In this document: positions 43,816 through 55,310 of the stretch, piece by piece
How the letters are laid out: every line of letters starts with the position of its first letter
Numbering within the stretch: position 1 is the first letter of the stretch
NCBI GenBank assembly: GCA_950295325.1
Contig: OX485803.1
Span: 73,671,554-73,735,553, forward strand
DNA length: 64,000 bases
From: Polytrichum commune
Lineage: Eukaryota > Streptophyta > Polytrichopsida > Polytrichales > Polytrichaceae
Direction of reading: 5' to 3'
Notes under the pieces: generated by a model
Told to the model about the DNA's origin: nothing
The model's input: the letters and a program-made list of their open reading frames with translations, nothing else
Database searches by the model: none
Translations under genes and position numbers: made by a program

Positions 43816-45389
43816 CGAAGAATGCCAAATCACCCCCATCTTCCAGCGCCCCCCCACTCGGTGAAGTGGTGGTCATCACTCCGACAATGGAGAGCTTCAA
43901 CATTGAAAACGGGGCTCCTACGCAACAACCCGGGCATGTAGTGGTGATGGAAGCAAGGGACCAGAATGACGAGGAGATCGACAATCCACCGCTGTCTGTC
44001 CCTGCAAATCCAAATGGCATCCCTGCAGAAAGGGTGGCCTTGCTCTCAGGTTGGCGCAAACCTAACGAAGTAGCCTCACTCTCCGAAGTGAACTCTTCTG
44101 TGGCTGTCCCAGAGGGCGAATGGTACAAGAAGATGTTTGCATTTGCGGGGTTAGGGTTTATGATCAGCGTTGCTTACATGGATCCTGGAAACTGGGCTAC
44201 CGACCTCAGTGGAGGTGCTGCATACGGTTACACTTTACTCTCCATCATCCTGATTTCCAACTTCACCGCGATTTTCCTGCAATACCTGTCTTTGAAGCTG
44301 GGGATTGTTGCAGACCGTGACTTAGCCCAAGCTTGCAGAGATGGATACCCAAAGTGGGTGGTTTACTTCCTGTGGGTGATAATGGAGATAGCCATCGCTG
44401 CAACGGACCTTGCAGAAGTTATAGGATCCGCTGTTGCTATGAACCTCCTGTTCGGCCTACCCTTGTGGGCTGGTGTGTTGATCACCGCAGTGGACACTCT
44501 CTTTGTGCTCATGTTTGGCACCAAGAGCTTCCGAAGCTTAGAAGTCATTGTGTTCATGCTCTGTTTGCTCATCGCCGGGGTGTTTGCCTATGAGCTTTTC
44601 GCTGTGAAACCAGACTGGGTTAAAGTGGCAGCAGGGCTATACCCAAGAGCAGAAATTCTCACAAACCCAGAGATTCTCTTCAACGCCATCGGTATCCTTG
44701 GAGCAACATGCATGCCTCATAGCTTGTTCCTCCATTCCAGTATCATCCAAACTAGGGCTTACCCTCGAACCAAGGAAGGGAAGAAAATGGCAATCAAGTA
44801 TGGCGCAGTGGACGCTGGAGTGTCCCTGATGCTTGCATTTTTTGTTAATGCAGCCATCCTGATTCTTGCGGCGGCTGCTTTCCATTACGGCCCACATGCT
44901 GACCATGGCGTCGCCAACATCAGTGACGCATACAAGCTCCTGTCTCCAGCTCTGGGGAACAATGCAGCAAGAATCCTCTTCGGTGTGGGATTACTTGCCA
45001 GTGGCCAAAACTCCACCATCATTGGCACTTTAGCTGGGCAAGTGGTGATGGAGGGATTCCTTCAGATCAGAATCAAGCCATGGCTGCGTCGCCTCATCAC
45101 TCGCTCCATAGCCATTGTGCCTGCTGCAATTGTGGCTGCCATCAGTGGAAACTCCGGAGCCGGCCGCCTGCTGGTCCTCAGTCAAGTCATTCTCTCCTTC
45201 ACTTTAATCTTTGCTATTGTTCCTTTGGTTCATTTCACAAGCTCCCGTGCCAAGATGGGCAACTTTGTCAACTGCTGGTTTGCAAGAATTTCAGCCATAA
45301 TCGTCGCTGTCATCATCGGTGGGCTTAATGCGTACCTGGTTGTGCAAAGCATACGGTTGAAGACATTTGGTAGTGCCAGCCAGGTTTGA
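43812..45389 (+). CDS. Nramp-family divalent metal transporter, bacterial MntH-like, single exon
   Basis: This 525-aa protein should be a proton-coupled importer of Mn2+/Fe2+-type metals in a membrane. The N-terminal 105 residues are variable and soluble. The transporter begins near residue 107 (AGLGFMISVAYMDPGNWATDLSGGAAYGY), with the metal-binding DPGN in TM1. The TM6 motif is MPHSLFLHSS, where most relatives have MPHN. About 11 hydrophobic segments follow in the usual order. The ATG at 43812 sits in a good context (CCACCATGA); the frame opens earlier only without an ATG. There is no intron in the coding region. The wording around TM1-TM5 (DPGNWATDL, RDLAQACRDGYP, EIAIAATDLAEVIG) is that of bacterial MntH rather than the DPGNLE.DLQ.GA type of ordinary plant NRAMPs. 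A bacterial origin is inference. Confidence 0.93.
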   Translation: MTKNAKSPPSSSAPPLGEVVVITPTMESFNIENGAPTQQPGHVVVMEARDQNDEEIDNPPLSVPANPNGIPAERVALLSGWRKPNEVASLSEVNSSVAVPEGEWYKKMFAFAGLGFMISVAYMDPGNWATDLSGGAAYGYTLLSIILISNFTAIFLQYLSLKLGIVADRDLAQACRDGYPKWVVYFLWVIMEIAIAATDLAEVIGSAVAMNLLFGLPLWAGVLITAVDTLFVLMFGTKSFRSLEVIVFMLCLLIAGVFAYELFAVKPDWVKVAAGLYPRAEILTNPEILFNAIGILGATCMPHSLFLHSSIIQTRAYPRTKEGKKMAIKYGAVDAGVSLMLAFFVNAAILILAAAAFHYGPHADHGVANISDAYKLLSPALGNNAARILFGVGLLASGQNSTIIGTLAGQVVMEGFLQIRIKPWLRRLITRSIAIVPAAIVAAISGNSGAGRLLVLSQVILSFTLIFAIVPLVHFTSSRAKMGNFVNCWFARISAIIVAVIIGGLNAYLVVQSIRLKTFGSASQV

Positions 45390-47125
45390 TCATCTGGATC
45401 CCTTGTTTCTCTTAAAGACACAACATCCCACTTTGGTCGCACAAGTTCTCAAGAAAAAGGAGAGGCATTGCAAACAGTTCACCAAGTGACTCATAAGCAA
45501 ATTTGAGGTGCGGAGAGTTGTAATTTTAGTAGGTCTGAAGCTTGCCTGTACTTACTCCCCGCACCCACTAAGGATTCACTTGGGCATGCTGCCCGAAGAG
45601 TTTCAGGTTACAGGAAGTTTTGAAGTTCCTATCTAGAAAGAATTATAACGAAAAAATTGAGCAGATTCATGTAGACCACCATGATACTCTGAACAAGTGC
45701 TTACAGGGTTTGTGGGTCTTGTTAAGGCTTCACCTTACCAGCTAGTATGGATATTGTATATTATTCAGGATCAAAGTTCTCCTGAAGGTATGATGCTGTT
45801 GCCTGGGCTTCTAGACTGATGGTGTCGGAGTTTGGAAAATACTCACCGTCTACTCGATTGCAATAACAAACCCAATTGAAGGTATCAGAATGTCAGTGGC
45901 CTTGAACATGCACATGAAGAGTAAATGAGTTGTAAATTTTTTTGCTACATTTTGAGAAGTATAGTTGCATATTTTGATGAAAATGAGGACTACTACCCTC
46001 CTCAAGGTGTACTCATTATACACGTTTACTTTTTAGGTGATGTGTTCTTAGATGGAATTGATACCTATCGGAATAATTTCATATTTTCCAGCTTATCCAA
46101 TGTAGACTGTATCCAATCTACATTACAGAACTGTTCTCCAAGCACATGAAGGTAGATTTTGAAAAGGTTGCCTGTTTACAGCGTTGGCCTTCAACAAAAT
46201 TAATGTTTTGATTCTTCTGCATTCCCTTTGGCACTGTGCACTCCACATCATCCCTCTTGTATTAGGGAAACAGTTCATTGGAACCCTACGCTGTACAATT
46301 TGTCCACAATGTACTGAAACAATCAGTATGTAGCAGGCATACACAAAATGTGAAATCGATCCGCAAATTAAACCATCACTGAAGAGTTCCTTTCCGTGAA
46401 TTATATTAAACGTGGCACTTCAATTTCATCTTCGTTTATATTTAGATTTGGGCGAAGCCACCCCACACACTTGTTCTTTGTTGGATGCTTAAACCCTTGC
46501 CTCCAAGAAACCAGTTTACGGGTTGATTCGCCCCAGCTTTTATATTTACCTAATTTGAATGTGAGCATGTAACATCATGGTTTGCAGCTAATGGTTTGAA
46601 GTGGTTTGGCACTCTGTCTCATCATGGTTCTTGTTTCAAGTCGAATACTCATAAATATACTTAGAAGGACGGAGAAATAGGAGAGAAACAATTGTGATCA
46701 TCACTCTCAAACGTTAAAGCAGATTGATTCTGCTTTTGAAAATGTGGTAGACGGAATTGAAATTGAAATTGAAATGGCAAGAGATCTACAGTAAAATCTT
46801 GCATAATTGCACATACATCGAGTGAAACCTATTCAAAGGGTTCACTTAGATGTTGCCTGGACATATGCCTTGTACACCAAAAAGAAAAAGTAGTTTTTTT
46901 TGTAGGGACTGCATATTACTTGCATATCTATTGTCTGCCTGCATGAGAAACGTATTATATACTTCTCATAGAAGTGAGGTCATGGTTCATTCCTTCTGAA
47001 CAGTAATAATCTCTTCAGTGAGCAAACCTGCATGCAAGCTTTACCTACTGCCGTGTATTTACACCAATTACAAATTACTCAACCAACATTTCCTACGCTG
47101 AACTCAAGTGCCTTTCAGTCACATT
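45390..47125. other. 3' flank of the Nramp gene and intergenic DNA
   Basis: The first few hundred bases are presumably the 3' untranslated region. No further gene is recognised. Confidence 0.5.
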
Positions 47126-47163
47126 TCACAGCTCACAAGCCAGCTCCAGATTGATCCCCTTCC
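47126..47163 (-). CDS. Candidate third exon of the cystatin gene
   Basis: An acceptor (tgcatgtttcag) at 47164 opens a frame that fits the phase-1 end of exon 2 and adds about 12 residues (KGINLELACEL) before TGA. The phase match is correct but the distance is about 1 kb and the exon is short, so it needs transcript support. Confidence 0.35.
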
Positions 47164-48225
47164 CTGAAACATGCAGCGTCATTCATCAGACTCAAAACCC
47201 TTTTAACAATACACTCGAACTTACTACTTCAATCTGCTACTTTAATCGACTACTTTAACCTGCTACTCGTTTGGGAGTCAATAAAGTGTTAAAAAATTAG
47301 GCAACCCTTAAACAGAAAACTTTCCATTCAAGTGTAGTCATGGACATAGACAGTCAGTCTAGGATACATTCATGATAGGAAGTATAAAAATAAAGGGGGA
47401 CCTTACGAGAACTCAGGCAATTTTAACACACCTGGGCAGGAATTGTAGTCGTGTGCATATTTTAAGTTACAGTCTCGATCCCTTGATTCTTGTGGGAGCA
47501 CTCTGCGTAGCACCACAAAGAAAATTACAACAAACGAAACCCAAACATTTTACAATCTGCCTGATATGGACGGGTATCTCAGAATGACACATGCAAAAGA
47601 CGTTCCTCCTGCATGCCTAGGGTGTCAAGGTGACTAATATTGAATGCGCGATTTACACTCACCGTTGACAACAGGAATATAATTCCTCACCAATCAGAGG
47701 TTGAGACATTGAAGAGTTCAGCTCATACGTCGTGACCAGCTTCGCAAATTATGCCATCTCTAGATAATCTTTTGAGGACGTCGAGCCAAAGTAGAGAAGA
47801 GATAGTCCAATTGCTACACGAGGTACCTGGCCCTTAATCAAACACTACCCTTATGCAGACGCCTAAATTTGAGTGGTACATGTCAAGTCTTGTAGTTAAG
47901 AATGGACAACAAGAAGATATTTGTTACGAGGAGCTTGGACTATGGACTAACCCTCTTACGTTCAGTAATCAACACAATTGCGAGGGCCTATGCGATCGCT
48001 TAGAGAGAAAGAAAAATCTTCAGTTTGACCTCTTATTAACGATTCAGAATTGCTAACCGGATATCTCAATTCATGATCCCATCCAACGGCCAAAAGGGTG
48101 TGTAGAATTGTATGTGTCCGCTATAGGCCCGCATACTTTACACCCAGAAACAGAGTTCTGTCCATTGGACAATAGAATAGATTTTGCCGCACTGCAATTC
48201 ATGGATAAACTCTTCTGTTACTCAC

Positions 48226-48768
48226 CTGCTTTGGCAGCCGTATCGATCTGGGAAACAGATGGCACGAATGACTCCAACTCCTTGTAACCCTCCCAGGGTT
48301 TCACCCACACCTTAGCATCGTACAGCTTTGGCTTCCCATCTTCCATGACCTCAACTGTAAGGTAATACATTGTGCCTTGCACCACTTGCTCCTTCGCTGC
48401 CACAACCTTCGAAAATGTCATACCGGCCACGCTCAAAGAGTTCTGCATATCCATCCATACATGAAACTCACAAATTAGGTCAAACCCGATGTCGTTTGCA
48501 TCAAATCTAAAGCCATTCAAAACACAATCAAAGAAACCGTAACCCATTTTGGCATGTAATGAACTTCATTACAACAGACCTGGCGCGACTTGTACTGGTC
48601 GACGGCGAAATTCGCGAGGTCATCAATCTCCACGCTGTTTGCGAAGTTGCTTACGTCCTTAAGGCCTCCTGGCATGGTCCCCATGGCTTCGGTTCCAGCC
48701 ACCAAGCTTCCTATCAGACACAAACAAGAGAGCGCGACCATTGCAACCAACGAGCTCCGGATCGCCAT
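48226..48768 (-). CDS. Phytocystatin (cysteine protease inhibitor), exons 1 and 2
   Basis: It inhibits papain-type cysteine proteases. Exon 1 is 48768-48580 (63 codons) and exon 2 is 48442-48226, joined at a phase-0 GT-AG intron. Residues 1-26 form a clear signal peptide (SSLVAMVALSCLCLIGSLVA), so the protein is secreted or vacuolar. The N-terminal Gly pair (MPGGL) is followed by the plant-type helix motif DLANFAVDQYK, a variant of LARFAV. The inhibitory loop is QVVQG at the centre of exon 2, and the second loop has the Trp in VKPWEGYKEL. All three binding elements are present, so it should be active. The intron between the helix motif and the QxVxG loop is where plant cystatins usually have it. 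Exon 2 ends at a strong donor (gcag/gtgagt); without splicing the frame stops two codons later. Confidence 0.92.
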
Positions 48769-50049
48769 GGCTTCCGATCTCCGATTTCCAAACCCTCGCT
48801 CTTCACTAACTTCAGACCAAACTAGCTTAAATTTGCAGCTCCGGGTTCCCTGCGACCAGTTCAACTCAAATTGCACGAGATACTTGAGACCAGGTAACTT
48901 TAAGATTGATTGTGTCCATGAAACGTGGCTCGGCTTTAGGAATTGCTACATAAAAATTTACTCACGTGTTGATGAATGTGTGTGTGTGTGTGAGAGGGCA
49001 GAGAGTCAGACACACAAAAAGGAGGGGCCAACAGGAAGGCGGGTGAGTCAGCAGGTCTTGCCACGTGGCTCTACCCTGACGATCTGACGCGGATGTGAAA
49101 TAGTGGATGGACGTAAACCAAGGAGAAATATCTCTCACGTGAAATCCCCTTGCCCACCTATACAAACTCATCCACTCTGGATGAAATAAATCTCGGAAAA
49201 ACGTTCATCCCCACTAGGTTCAGTACACTACACTATACATCCGGTTTAGTGTGGCCCACACTATTCATCATCGACCCACAGTAATGAACATCGGATTAAT
49301 TACCATGGGACAAATTATTTGTTCTAATAACCATTTTCTTCGTGAGTACTATCATGACATAAAAATTAGTCGATATCAATGACCTGTAGCAAGAAGACAC
49401 ATAAACATTATAGTGAGTTTGACTGTAAATCTAGCATGGGTTAAATATGTAGCACATTGACTTTACTGTTTACTACATAATATGCCTATGTAGTGTAGTG
49501 ATATGGGGTCGATAGTGCTATAATTTTCTATACTTGAAAAAATTAATGACTTCTTATTGTACATCATGCAAGTTGTGGGTATGGTGAAGCTCCAAACATC
49601 AAATGCTGGCAAGGTTTACGAACTTGGAAAAGAAAGTGGCCTTTCAATCCAAGGTCATGTTGAAGGGCGTGTATGAGGGTTTCGATGATTATGATGCTAT
49701 CATTCCAATAAACAAGAAGGTGTCAAAGACAACCATGGAACATGTGTGGGGATACCTTCATAAACATGCACCACAACCAATAACAAATGCCAAAAAAGGC
49801 AAAAAAATAAATTTTGAATAATAATAATAAATGTATGTAGAAGATGTGGATGAGAATGAGGTCACCAAGGTTGATAGAAAAGGAAAGAAGAAAATGAAAC
49901 TATAGTATGTCAAGGAATTCAAGGACGATGATGATGAGGTAGACTTAAATAAGTGGGATGTTATGTTCGTGGAGAAACTCAATCAAGAGGAGTTGTCTTA
50001 TCTTCTAAATGCAGCTGACTATTTGCAAATTCAAGGCTTATATGAACTA
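48769..50049. other. Cystatin upstream region and a coding-like fragment
   Basis: A (TG)n run lies at about 48977-48991. At 49603-49821 a plus-strand frame (MLKGVYEGFDDYDAIIPINKK VSKTT-like, then MEHVWGYLHKHAPQP) looks like a protein fragment, possibly from a transposon. I cannot name it. Confidence 0.4.
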
Positions 50050-50423
50050 CACTGAATATCATATTTAATGTCACCAATTCTTAATTATGTTGCTCAATAC
50101 TAATTATACACTGTGGTGTAGTGCCACCAACAATGAATGTTAACCCAACATTATTTGTCACTCCTTGTAAATGTTTTGGGGGGTTATAGATTTACAGTGT
50201 TGCATTTACAACAACTTCCCAAACCATTTTCCATCCCAAATTTCAATCATCCATGACAATATTTCATCACAAGTTGTTGACAAGAGAAGGTAGGGTTTTG
50301 GCCAATGGATGAACTCATCCATCCTCCATGACAATATTTGTTCACTTATTCATAAGAGGTGTCATCCGAAAAGTTAATGTAGGGACACAAAATACCATAT
50401 GACACTAAATATCATATTTAGTG
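50050..50423 (+). mobile_element. CACTAAATA-family MITE
   Basis: It starts CACTGAATATC after TA and shares the interior of the 355-bp copies (caatcatccatgacaatatt, gatgaactcatccatc). It ends near atatttagtg, with a short extra duplication at the right end. Confidence 0.75.
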
Positions 50424-52942
50424 TGCTTTGCCAACGAGTAGCGGACATCATAAAGATTATTCCATTGGATGTATTCGCAAAACTTTTGGAATCAAGAAGA
50501 AGCACAAATAATCCAAAGGTTCCCAAAAAATGGAAGGTGGTTGAATGACAATTGGTGACAATGATGACAATAGAAACATAACATAACATAATTACAAATA
50601 AGTTTGTGTTTGGAGCAAATATCACCCAGTTTTCAAGAAGTTTTTCTTTCTTTTTTCCCCCTTAATGCAACTATGAATTATGTTATAGTAAAGGTCGGTG
50701 GCACTTCATTTTCATTCTAGATTTGGTGTTTTCCTTGTATACAATCATAGATACTAACATGTAAGCTAAAAAGCGTAATATGTATGTGCAATGAAATGAT
50801 ATTGATCTTAGAGTCTAGGAAGTCAAAAGGCTAATGGGATTGAAAGTACATCAAGATGGATTCAAACTGGTTGATTATTTATGGTGGCAAAGTACAGTAT
50901 CCTCCGTGAGATAGTGACTAATGTCAACTTGATCAACTAATTGAAAGAAAGACTTGAGACTCTCTACTATTACATTCTCAATCAAAATTATATACATATA
51001 TATTGATGGATGGATGGATGACATTCACAATGCCAAAAAATATCAACTTATTATCATCCCCTAAATAATTCTCCCACTTTGTGACCTCTTTTTTGGTATT
51101 CCAAGTTTGGTAATGCCGAAATTAAAATTAAAATGAACATCCTTACATACAGGAAAGCATGCAATGTGCAATTTGAAGAAGCAAGTTAATGAAAGGTCTC
51201 ATGGAAGTATGAATGGCCAAAACTTTGTTGACCTTTTGAAATGGAAGTGTACTTGAAAAACTCATTTTCACTTGGCATTTGGTGTATTGTGAGAAAACGA
51301 GTTCATAGTGTGTTTTTTATAAGGAATGGAAGTCACATAAAATGGCTAATCTAATGAAATTTGAACTAAAACTTACTTCAAAACCTAAAGAAATTCAAAT
51401 TGAACTGTGCACCATACTCTGATAGAACATCATTGAAAACTTGGTTCATCATATAAGCTTAGCTTTGAACGACATTGTGAGATGGTGACTAAACTCATGT
51501 TGGACCTCTGCTTATGTTAAAGGCTAAATATAAAATATAAAATCAGAGTTTATTTTTAAGAAATAAAGAAATATTTACCAAGGTATGTGGGCCTTCTGTG
51601 GTCACATTTATTTACTGAAAACAATGTATCATTTTTACAAGGGCATGAATCCGAAATTGTTGCAAATTGAATATAGGAAGATGGTGGATTTCCATCTTTG
51701 TTGTTCCTATCAAGGTAAATGAGTCTTAAAACGGACAGTTTTAGCTCTGTGCCCAGTTTTGGTAAGATCTGCAACATGCAATTGGTGCAATATAACTAGC
51801 AAATCCAAATCATGCCCGTAGCTACCTTCCTCAGTGACTTTCAGAGCTCATGTGATTTTCCTATTCATTGTCAAAGTGAAGATTCGATATGGGTTAAGAA
51901 GTGATCGAATAGGTCCCCTCAATTATGTTGACAATTACATTGAAAATGGTTAACAATTTTTGAACAGAGTCCAATCTTTTTCCAACACAGGTGTTTTTGT
52001 ATCCGTTCTTAGATTCAACATCCAACCCATACACCACTCAAAAGTAGGCGTCCATTTCAGACTAAAAACCGAATTAGGCACATCTACCTTATTGCACACC
52101 AATGTTCTTACTGATCATCTAAAGTGCAAGTGCGCAAGAACTTAAGGTACACCTGCCCTATAGACTGAGAGTAAAACATTACATCTGATACAGGTGCACA
52201 GAGGAGGAAATTCCAGTCTTACCATTCACAAACTCGATTAAGTTCCAAGCAAATGGAATTACCTGCACTGAGAGCCATCAACAAACACAAGGGTTACCGA
52301 GGGAGAGAGATCCTAAATTTTTATCATGGGCAGATTGACTCGATTGAAATGGCATGCCACCACAAGAGCTGCTTACAGGAGAAAGAAATGCCGCCCCTGG
52401 ATCTATCAAGCGTTCTAACAGGCGGAATACAGCTCTTGAAAATCTCTCCAAGAGGCAAGGGACCTCCTTCGCTGCATCGCATCCTACTAAACTAACAACA
52501 AAATCCAGTGCATTGACTGGATTCTGCTCTGGTGAAAATTATTCACACGTATGTCTACCCATGTAGAAAGAATGACATTTCTAATCAAGTATGGGAGGGA
52601 TGGCCGGTTGATTTCAACTCACTATCAAAAACTCCAACTGAAAAATGTGTCAAAAGGAACCATAAAACACAAGCACCTTGACAAGCAATCTACTTGAGGC
52701 TGCTCCCAAATTCTTCTTCGGAGTTCTGCCAGCAGTTAAAATTCCCCTTTGCGGAGCAGAATGCTACAAAGGAACACAACAGACATTCCTGCAAAAATCC
52801 TTCCAGGTAGGGGTTGTTGATTTCAAATTCGAACTCCATTTGTACTCGAATCTTTCAGCACCAGGTTGTTCATAGTAGGTGACTTATGAAAATGCTCTTG
52901 CAGCTTGAGCTGTAAAAGGATTAAGTGTTTGCTCGAGTTTGC
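50424..52942. other. Intergenic, no gene recognised
   Basis: This is AT-rich. There are short frames only, and no domain, RNA gene or clear repeat was seen. Confidence 0.5.
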
Positions 52943-54683
52943 TCAAGTGAACAAGTCATCAGAAGGGGCGGCTTCAACATCTGCATTGGGAACCATAGAT
53001 TCAATGGATTCCGGTAGCTCCACTCTCTCAGCCCCCTGAATTTCCAATGTGGTAGAATTTTGAAGGAAGACTACAAGGCCACACTTGGCCCTTACGAAAC
53101 CATCCCAAAGCTTGAACCGGACTTGCCCTGTAATGGGCTTCTTGGCTGGCCAGTCATGGAGTGTGCAAGCCTTCTCCAGGCCTCTGACAACAAATTCATT
53201 CGTCAGGAGCTTCCCCCGGTTTTCCCCTGCAGTGCAATCTGTCACCTGCCCATTCTGATAGATAGCCACCATAACATCCAAGTCCTGCTTATCAACTTTT
53301 CTCTTGTAAGAGAGGGTCAAGGATACTTGTATTGATGATGGAGTCGGCAGTTCGAAACTGACGTGCTGCAAACATAGAGACAATAGCATTTGTAAGTTAT
53401 GAAGTTTTCAAAGTGTTAAGCTGACAAAATACTATGACCCTCTCGAGCCTGGAAGAAATATTACAGGATAGGAAGAACAAACATATGAGAAGAAACACAG
53501 AGAGAGCTTCGGCAGTAACAAAAATAAATGATCACGTGCACATTTCATTCAAGTGATCATTTCATAATGTACCCATATGATCATTTAATGAATGAGATAT
53601 TCATATGAGCTCCAAACATAATGAGGGAATTGGCTTATACGCACAATTTTGATTTTCTAAGCACCTCACAATAATTGCATGTTTCATATCCTAGTGGGTG
53701 CAGAGCTAAAAGTGTCCGTTTATGGCCCGCTTAGCTTAATAGTCTTGGAGTTGTGAAGCCTTTCAACTTCATGGCACATGCAAGATATTTTCAAATTGTT
53801 TGCTATTATTAATTCCTCTTAAACAAATGTTGGAAAATTTACTCACACTATGGTGCTGTTGGAGTTCTGAGCTTTTCAACTTCATGCAAGATAATTTCAG
53901 ATTGTTTGCTATTATGAAACTCTCTCCAAATGGATGTTGGCAAATCTAATCTCACACTATGTTGGCCCCTACTTCACATTGAAGTGCTCGGCCAACAAGA
54001 TGCTTAAGATTCTGGCGAAGCTATCCACAACGTCGGCGTAAGTCTAATTTGCTTCGCCGGAACGACCCTTAGTATGCGTGACCGTCAATGACGAGAATGG
54101 AAAGAACAAAATCAACGCAGAGAGGAAGTATCCCATCGTCCTTTAAATCAACCGAGGGGAATGAATGAATGAATACCTGCACATCAGGGCTTGGAAACCT
54201 CGGCGCAGCTTTGATTAGTGATGCAACAGCATCGGTCTTATTGCCTACACAGTGAGCGCCACCTTGTACAACAATCTCTGGAGTATAAATAGTGTCCTGT
54301 TCAAGAGCCTCCCCATACGCTTTCTGCCTCAACGTCCAAGCTGCACTGCCGAACGGATCTCGCCAGCCAAGGTGATTCCAGTACTCCACATGGTACGCTA
54401 ATGCTATCACAGGTACGTCCCCTGCGATGTCGGTCGCCTGCCCTTGCCCTAGTCTTGCAAACTCGAGCTCCACAGGCGGACAAGAGCTGCATCCCTGCGA
54501 TGTGAAAAGCTCCACCAATAGAGGACTCTGACTCTGCTTATCTCTCTTCCCTTCGTCCGCAGAAACGCCTGTTTTCACGTTTTTGCTTGCCTTGTTTTCG
54601 GCTTTCGTTCCATTCACTTTCGTCGAGTTCTCAGCTCCGTCGTTCACTTTGCTTCGTTGGAAGCAGCAACACAGCCGACTCAT
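52943..54683 (-). CDS. DUF1223 family thioredoxin-like protein, two exons
   Basis: Exon 1 is 54683-54177 (169 codons) and exon 2 is 53365-52943 (140 codons plus stop), with a phase-0 intron (gatgtgcag/gtattc ... tttgcag/cacgtc). The total is 309 aa. Residues 1-55 form a basic, low-complexity leader with three Cys (MSRLCCCFQRSK), possibly acylated or an organelle sorting signal. The DUF1223 core follows: LLVELFTSQGCSSCPPVELE with a CxxC redox pair, VIALAYHVEYWNHLGWRDPFG, and DTIYTPEIVVQGG. The second half (SFELPTPSSIQVSLTLSYKR ... WDGFVRAKCGLVVFLQN) matches the C-terminal region of the family. The fold is thioredoxin-like and the biochemical function is unknown. The family is best known from proteobacteria and also occurs in plants. 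Confidence 0.9.
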
Positions 54684-54740
54684 GGCTCCTAACTTAACTT
54701 AGATTTCTCACAGCAAGCAATAGCAAATCTCTCCTCTTTT

Positions 54741-55310
54741 CAATCTGCTCCTCTCTTCTCCTCACGTCCAGATCCGTTCTAACACCGTTCTATGAAGCCT
54801 TTAGCTCAGTACACAACCATCTCAGTGTACCGATTCACTCCAATCAGCAGCCTCCTTCGAATTGCGGCCTTACTTCACCAAATATACCTCCCCGAATGCT
54901 CAGAATAACCGAGTAAAATCAAAAATCTCGAAAATATGGCAAAATTGAACCTCGAGATTATTCTTCAACATCGTCCGATCGAAACTCTCAGACTCTTCCA
55001 GCCAGGTAGCCTTCTCCTCTCTTCTCTTCTACTCACGTCCAGATCCGTTCTGAAAGCTGTCTAAAACCGTTCTGTAAAGCCTTTAGCTCAATACACAACC
55101 ATCTCAATACACCGATACGCTCCAATCTGCAGCTTCCAGCCTCCTTCCAATTGCCTTACGTCACTAAGAATACCTCGCCGAATGATCAGAAATTTTATAA
55201 AAATAAAAAATAAAAAATAAAAACCCTCGAAAATCTGGTGAACGAAACCTCGAGATTATGCTACAACATCGTCGGATCAAGACGAGTCTGTAACACACTT
55301 CCAACTAGGA
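54741..55310. repeat. Tandem duplication upstream of the DUF1223 gene
   Basis: About 270-300 bp (ctcacgtccagatccgttct, cctttagctcagtacacaac ... cctcgagatta) occurs twice in a row, at about 54741-55010 and 55013-55310, with moderate divergence. The near copy is directly upstream of the ATG on the minus strand, so leader and promoter sequence has probably been duplicated. Confidence 0.8.

Noticed and set aside
43733-44128. 131-codon minus-strand frame over the Nramp 5' end
   Set aside because: It is antisense to a clear gene, with no motif and no splice support.
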